The notes below the pieces were generated by a model. It searched no databases and was not told the origin of the DNA. It saw nothing but the letters and a program-made list of their open reading frames with translations. Positions 58,802 through 64,000 of a DNA stretch of 64,000 bases are shown here, in pieces. This DNA is from Lineus longissimus. Lineage: Eukaryota; Nemertea; Pilidiophora; Heteronemertea; Lineidae. The stretch spans positions 3,658,001 to 3,722,000 of the forward strand of contig NC_088308.1 of assembly GCF_910592395.1 (NCBI RefSeq), in the 5' to 3' direction. Both the position numbers and the translations under genes were made by a program. Position 1 is the stretch's first letter. Each line of letters begins with the position of its first letter.

Positions 58802-61800
58802 GGAACAATCTGTTGGTCTCAAACAAACGTCCAGACCGCCATCTTGACAGGGATGGTGAAGCTGGTTGTCGATAAGAACATTCCTCTTAACAGCAGAAGA
58901 ATTGGGATGTTTTGTCACAGTTTCTCGTTAGAACACCTGCAAAGCTTCAAGTAATGTTCGTCATGTCCCTGGAGTAACGTCTCGTTCGGCACGTTAACAA
59001 AATATTTCGAAAAATAGATTCTCTGAGGTTTTTACCTTTGGTGCAATGCATTATGAAACAACTCCCTGACGAGGAGCGACGTCTTATAACCTCCTTGTGT
59101 CCCAAGCCGCCGCCGGGTCAAAACCATTTATGTTTTCATATCGAATATTCCAGTCCCGAATGGACATCTTTCATGGTACAGCCAAATCCTAGCTTAGGGA
59201 TGTCCAGTATGATAATACTAAACGTCTTACAAAGATGATGGATTGAACGTAATGGCTACAGTCCAAGCTCCCCAAATGGTCAGCTTGTAGCTTTTTGACA
59301 TAAACGATGAGTTATCCTTGCACTTTATAAGCCGTGGCAGGCTTGGGTTATTGTGTGATAATGGAATAAGGGAAGACAATAAACCCGTGCTCTTGATGTC
59401 CAGCAATATGTCAGTGTGATCGATGGAGCATATTGCTGCTTGGAATGAGGATTGGTGGCTACTAGTCATCATAAAGACCGCCATCCCCATTAATTACAAC
59501 AGAGCCTTCAATTAGGATCTAACTTGCATGGATGGGTTGGCGAATCCGACTTGGCAGCACGAAGATATACAAGGCACTTAATGAAGTGGCGTGTCAAAAT
59601 GTTCTTATTCTGGTATATTTCATGTTCGGTAAGAGTAATTTGTATTCCAGGGGTGCCATCTTCGCCAGTTCCGGTCGCTGACAACACTTAGGTAATGACC
59701 TCTGGCGAGGGAACTCGCAACTAACTTGGTGCTGAAAGAAGACGGATCAAAAGGAAAACACAAAATTTGCCATTTTGCAGTTCTGCACATCGAATGATTG
59801 TGGTTATCTTTCTGGAAGATGTTCCTGTTTGAATCATAGAATTTGATAGGTTTTTTACCGGTATTCTTGTTGAATAAGTTGACATCATTGACGTGACAAT
59901 GACAAAATCCGGTTGTAGTTTGTGATAAAATGAACATCATCAATCAACTTGAAGAAGATTTTGAGAGAAGAAATAGGAAACGAGCCAGACAACAAACCAT
60001 TTGATCAATATGTGCACTGTAGAGGTTGTTATAAGCGCCCCATTTGTAACTCCGGGATTTAATCTTACCCAGTTTCTCTTAAGACTCTACGAGTATACAT
60101 CAATATGAGGTCGAGATGAACATTGCTTCTGAAGCCACGTCATATGGTATTTGTTGCATACTTTATTGAAAGCCTCTTACAGTTGTTTCATCAAGGGAGT
60201 GGACAGGAAGAGCAAATTCATATTGTCACAATGCGTTACTTAATCTGCCAGGAACACGAGGCGAGCCTCATATAAAACCTCCTGAAACTTCACCCTCATC
60301 GGTAAATCTATTAGTAAGAAGTTACCAAAGCTAAAATATTCCACTCGCGGGCTAATAAAACATATAACAAAGTAAATGAATCTGGCTATTAGAAAATTTG
60401 ATCATCAGAGAATCCTCGTAAACGCGATTACGATCAAAGAGGTCCACATTTGTCTTGCGCGGGAGCTCGGGGACTGAGAGCCCACAACAAGGGTAATCTC
60501 GTTTCCCTGTAGCCACAGGGGTAAAACTGCGGCAAGATTCAGTGAAATAAACCGTCAGGGCTAATGGCAAGGAGGATGTCCATTGGGCATGACAGATTGG
60601 CAGGGGACGGATGGGAAGAATTCAGTTACCAGTAAAGCGACCGCCATTCACTTTCTCGACGTCGTCTGCCAATTGTTGTCACTCTCGTCTGCTCCCCAAG
60701 GCAGTTGAAACCGGATTTCGACGCCATTTTGAAGTTAATCTTCCGGTAGTTTGGCACGATTCTTCATTATTTTCGGCAAAAACTTTCAATAGTGGCATCC
60801 CGCCTTATATTTCAAAGCATTCTTTGTGAAAAAAAAGATTTTATGTCATTTCATCTTTCATTTTGTTTGTGCCAGAGGTGAGATTATTATTGAAAAGAAC
60901 AAAATGAAACTCCATTACCAGGCTTGATCAAAGCATTATTTGAAGTGCTACCTCATCTCCTAGCTGAAGTGGAATTCACATTCTCAACGTAAAATACTTG
61001 AAAGAGAGTTTTTTTATGACACCTTTAATCTTCTGAAATAATTTGCAAATAATCCGAGGTGTTCCTTTGTGAAAATATGGGAAGTGATTTTGCCAATAAT
61101 CATGTTAAAGGCAATAAAGGAAATGCATTTCTTGTCAGTTTTTGCATGAGAACTTTAATTTTATCTTGTTCCTCGAAACTTTAGCAGAAAACAGTTATTT
61201 GTAAAAGCTTGTCCGCTCTGAAAAACGTCGCATCAGTTGTACACGCATCGGATGGCCCAGAATTTATTATTGGTCAAGACAACCGTGAACACCAATGGAT
61301 GTTGCAGCAAGTCATCGAAAGTCAGCCTGGCGTTTTCTGGCAAAATCAAACTTTTGCCCACAGGAAGACGATTCCATCGACCTAAAAGCATGGCCTATCA
61401 TCTACGAGACGTCCAAGTCCGTTCGATCCAGCGTTAAGGGCATGAAAACACTCCCCTACCCTTGACCAACAAGACACCAGAGTAGTTCGTTAAGACAGCC
61501 GTTAGCACCCTGACATGATTCAACCAGACAACGCTAAGTCAGGTTTCCTTTTTCTTGACCAGTGCAAAAAAGGAGAGTGACAGCTTCTCCACTGAGATTC
61601 GAATCCAATGACCCTCTGCTTTAGCCCCGCTATTTTGCTGATCCTTTTTGGAAAGGCCAATATCTGGCTGTCAGTGTGCATCTTGCTTTGTGGCCATGAA
61701 TGTTTCAGCTGGGAGCACACAGAGAAAAATATCCACGAAATCATCTGTCAGAGGTCTTTAAATCCTATATAGACAGAAAAAGTAACGCTTCTTATTTAAA

Positions 61801-62887
61801 GTCGATGTTCCTTATATAATGATATTATGACTGTCCCTTGTTCGCACAAGAGAACCCTCCCTGCTTCTCAGCTCTCTAGCGTAGGCAGTCTCGACGACAA
61901 ATGCTGTAATTATTCACATTTATTCAAAATCAGAAACGAATTAAAAATGAATTATAATGTACAATTTCGAGGCGGATGTACATGACTCATGTGCTTGCCG
62001 CTGTTCCATCGTTGATGACATATTAACTACGGTTTAAGGGGTCACTGTCTTCCTAATTTATTATCCCGTACATGATAAGATCACCGTCATCGAGAGCCAA
62101 TCATGAAATGTACTTCATTGCCGGCATCACCTTCTGCACCGAGGAAATAATTAGAGCCGCCATCTTGAAATCACGTGAGGTTGGTTTGACCTTGAAGGCA
62201 AAATGGAAGGTCAGGAGTGGAAAAGAACCTAGAAAGCTATTGGAAGCACAGAGAACGGAACCCCAAAGGTCCTTGGACCAAAATTCATTTTGCGTTTGTG
62301 CTTACACTTCTCAGAGCTTCAATGAGCAACTTTTAGGAGATGTTCATTCAATGAGAAATGAGTGTAAACATCAAGATGGTGGCCTATACAGGGAGCTATT
62401 TGTCAAAGTTTGTGCATACTTATTTTAAGACCATTTTGAGTGCAGTCATTTGCCCACTGAGCATGTTAAAACCAAGGAGAATTTAATACCATAGCAAGTC
62501 AGGAAACTCACAAAGGATCGCTGCGTCAATGAACATAACGACCTCACAAACATGGAATTATTTATGATATACGATGATCTAGGGTCACCCTTATTCACTT
62601 AATGAGCGCAGTATTAAGTGGTGATGATGATAGATTGAATAAATACACTAATTAGGAACATGAATTCTGAATACGATATATCAGAGTAATCATCTAAAAA
62701 TGATTCAGACATGTCAGATATAAACTTTAGAGTGCGTTCGTTATTTCATAACTTTATTTTATGCAATAGAGGATTCCACTGACGGGGGAGAAAGGGGTAT
62801 TTGTTGACAAATTTGGGTTGAACAGTGGAAGAAGAAACTGGAGCCACTCGCGAAAAGACAAGGCAACCTCTCTACTGACCTAGAAGC
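58802..62887. other. Non-coding stretch, no gene recognised
   Basis: Open frames up to 118 codons (62072-62428) have no recognisable domain. YY1-like words occur at 58835-58846 and 62156-62167. I see no RNA gene and no tandem array before 62.9 kb. Confidence 0.55.
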
Positions 62888-63065
62888 TGTTCTCCAAATA
62901 CACTCTAGTCTTTGCGTTATCAGATATCTACTCGCCAAATGCTTTTTCGTCGTGACCGTTTACATAATATCTGGCTCTCCAAATGCATTGTTGTCTTTAC
63001 CGTCATTACATATTTGGCTCTCCCAAAGAGTTACTGTTATCTGACTCTCCAAGTCTATAATCTAC
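62888..63065. repeat. Degenerate tandem repeat of about 43 bp
   Basis: CTC(T/G)CCAAA-type words recur with CC at 62894, 62935, 62979, 63023 and 63049 (spacings 41, 44, 44, 26), usually preceded by ATCTGGCT and followed by a T-rich stretch. The array is old and diverged. Confidence 0.6.
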
Positions 63066-64000
63066 GATGTATATACAGACAATATACTCTTTTAGTTTAC
63101 TTCTAACCAACTGAACATGAAATATAACCAGCTTGTTGTATTCTGACATTGACAAAACACAGGTCTGAATGCGTCAGTTCATATTTGCAAACGCCAATCA
63201 CTCATTTTGATATATCACATTATCGATTTGAATGAAGTGTAATTATCAGATGTTAAAAACACGACAAAGTCACATTCATTTTCCATGACATTCCCTTCTG
63301 AATCAGGTAGGTGTAGTTTCTGGACTCCTTTGTTCTCGGTGGTTGGTCCCAAGAATATGAAATTTCAATATTTCAAACGCAGACCAGCCCCACGCGCGAC
63401 TGATCCCGGCAAACTTGGTATTTGTCAAAACCATCAAAATGCCACGTAGATATTAGATGAATATTATAAAATGATTGACGAGCCCCAGTTCCGAACTTGA
63501 CGGGTTTAATTGCCTTTATAAAGCGAGAATGATAAATGATAAAGAATTAAGGGTTTAATAATTTATTGCACAATTCTCTATGATAGATGACTGCGAATAA
63601 AGAGCATCATAATTCACCTCACATTCGCTCAACTGGCAGTTATTACTGGGAAATACGTAGCGTAATTACTAGCGATAAAACCCCTCGTACCACTTTTCCC
63701 ATTCACTGCTCCTCGTTTAAACCAATGACAAGTTAATTTATGACTATGCTGTTTTACTTTCAAATTTTTCCGGGCGATCTGGCTTACAGACCCCCAGTGA
63801 ACAACTAATCATTTCTCAGATGGCCGTAGAAATTAAGGTCCATGTCAACTTAAATTTACTGGCGATTCTCCTGGGCGAGATGACATCAATAAACATGGAA
63901 ATATAAGAGCTATTGCGGATTCGGAAGCATCCTTAAAGCGACAAGCTGGGTGTGAGATATGTTGTTTTTCTTTCAAAAATTACTTCTAGCTGGACCCTGA
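63066..64000. other. Non-coding stretch, nothing recognised
   Basis: AT-rich DNA to the window end with no tRNA, no tandem array and no frame of note. Confidence 0.6.

Overview
This looks like a stretch of metazoan, probably marine-invertebrate, nuclear DNA. It has eukaryotic tRNA genes with internal pol III promoter boxes followed by T runs, a BEL/Pao-class LTR retrotransposon (a class confined to animals), long AT-rich non-coding tracts, minisatellites and G/C homopolymers. Frequent AGGCCTA and ACATGTA words are a style I associate with spiralian and deuterostome invertebrates, but I cannot name the species or phylum. Apart from the retrotransposon I found no reading frame with a recognisable domain, codon structure or splice pattern, so most of the window reads as intergenic or intronic DNA.

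Layout. 1-10.9 kb: non-coding, with a short foldback repeat (1147-1217), two small tandem duplications and a near-perfect palindrome (10406-10446). 10904-10977: a tRNA-Asn gene. 11-27.7 kb: non-coding, with hairpins at 13907-13976, 14123-14192 and 21638-21691 and a direct duplication near 17.5 kb. 27704-28150: a minisatellite in which a 51-bp unit appears to have amplified out of an older unit of about 65 bp. 30332-37075: a full-length minus-strand BEL/Pao element with LTRs identical by eye, a 5-bp target duplication and one uninterrupted 1837-codon gag-pol frame. 42027-42097: tRNA-Gly. 42.3-48.6 kb: four clusters of one 49-52-bp hairpin-bearing repeat, the first two in one orientation and the last two in the other. 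53.75-54.13 kb: a 191-bp tandem duplication, each copy carrying a tRNA-Asn gene on the minus strand. 57173-57390: a 31-bp minisatellite of seven copies. 58667-58801: a 135-bp inverted-repeat structure related to the foldback repeats at 1.1 and 14.1 kb. 62.9-63.1 kb: a degenerate repeat of about 43 bp.

The only genes I can support are four tRNAs and the retroelement polyprotein. They do not form a pathway. The element supplies its own capsid-like, protease, reverse transcriptase, RNase H and integrase parts, and its PBS would be primed by a host tRNA I could not identify. The points most worth a second look are the opposed hairpin-repeat clusters, the dispersed foldback family, and two unusual residues in the otherwise intact element: D-R-G at the protease active site and YVDN at the polymerase box.
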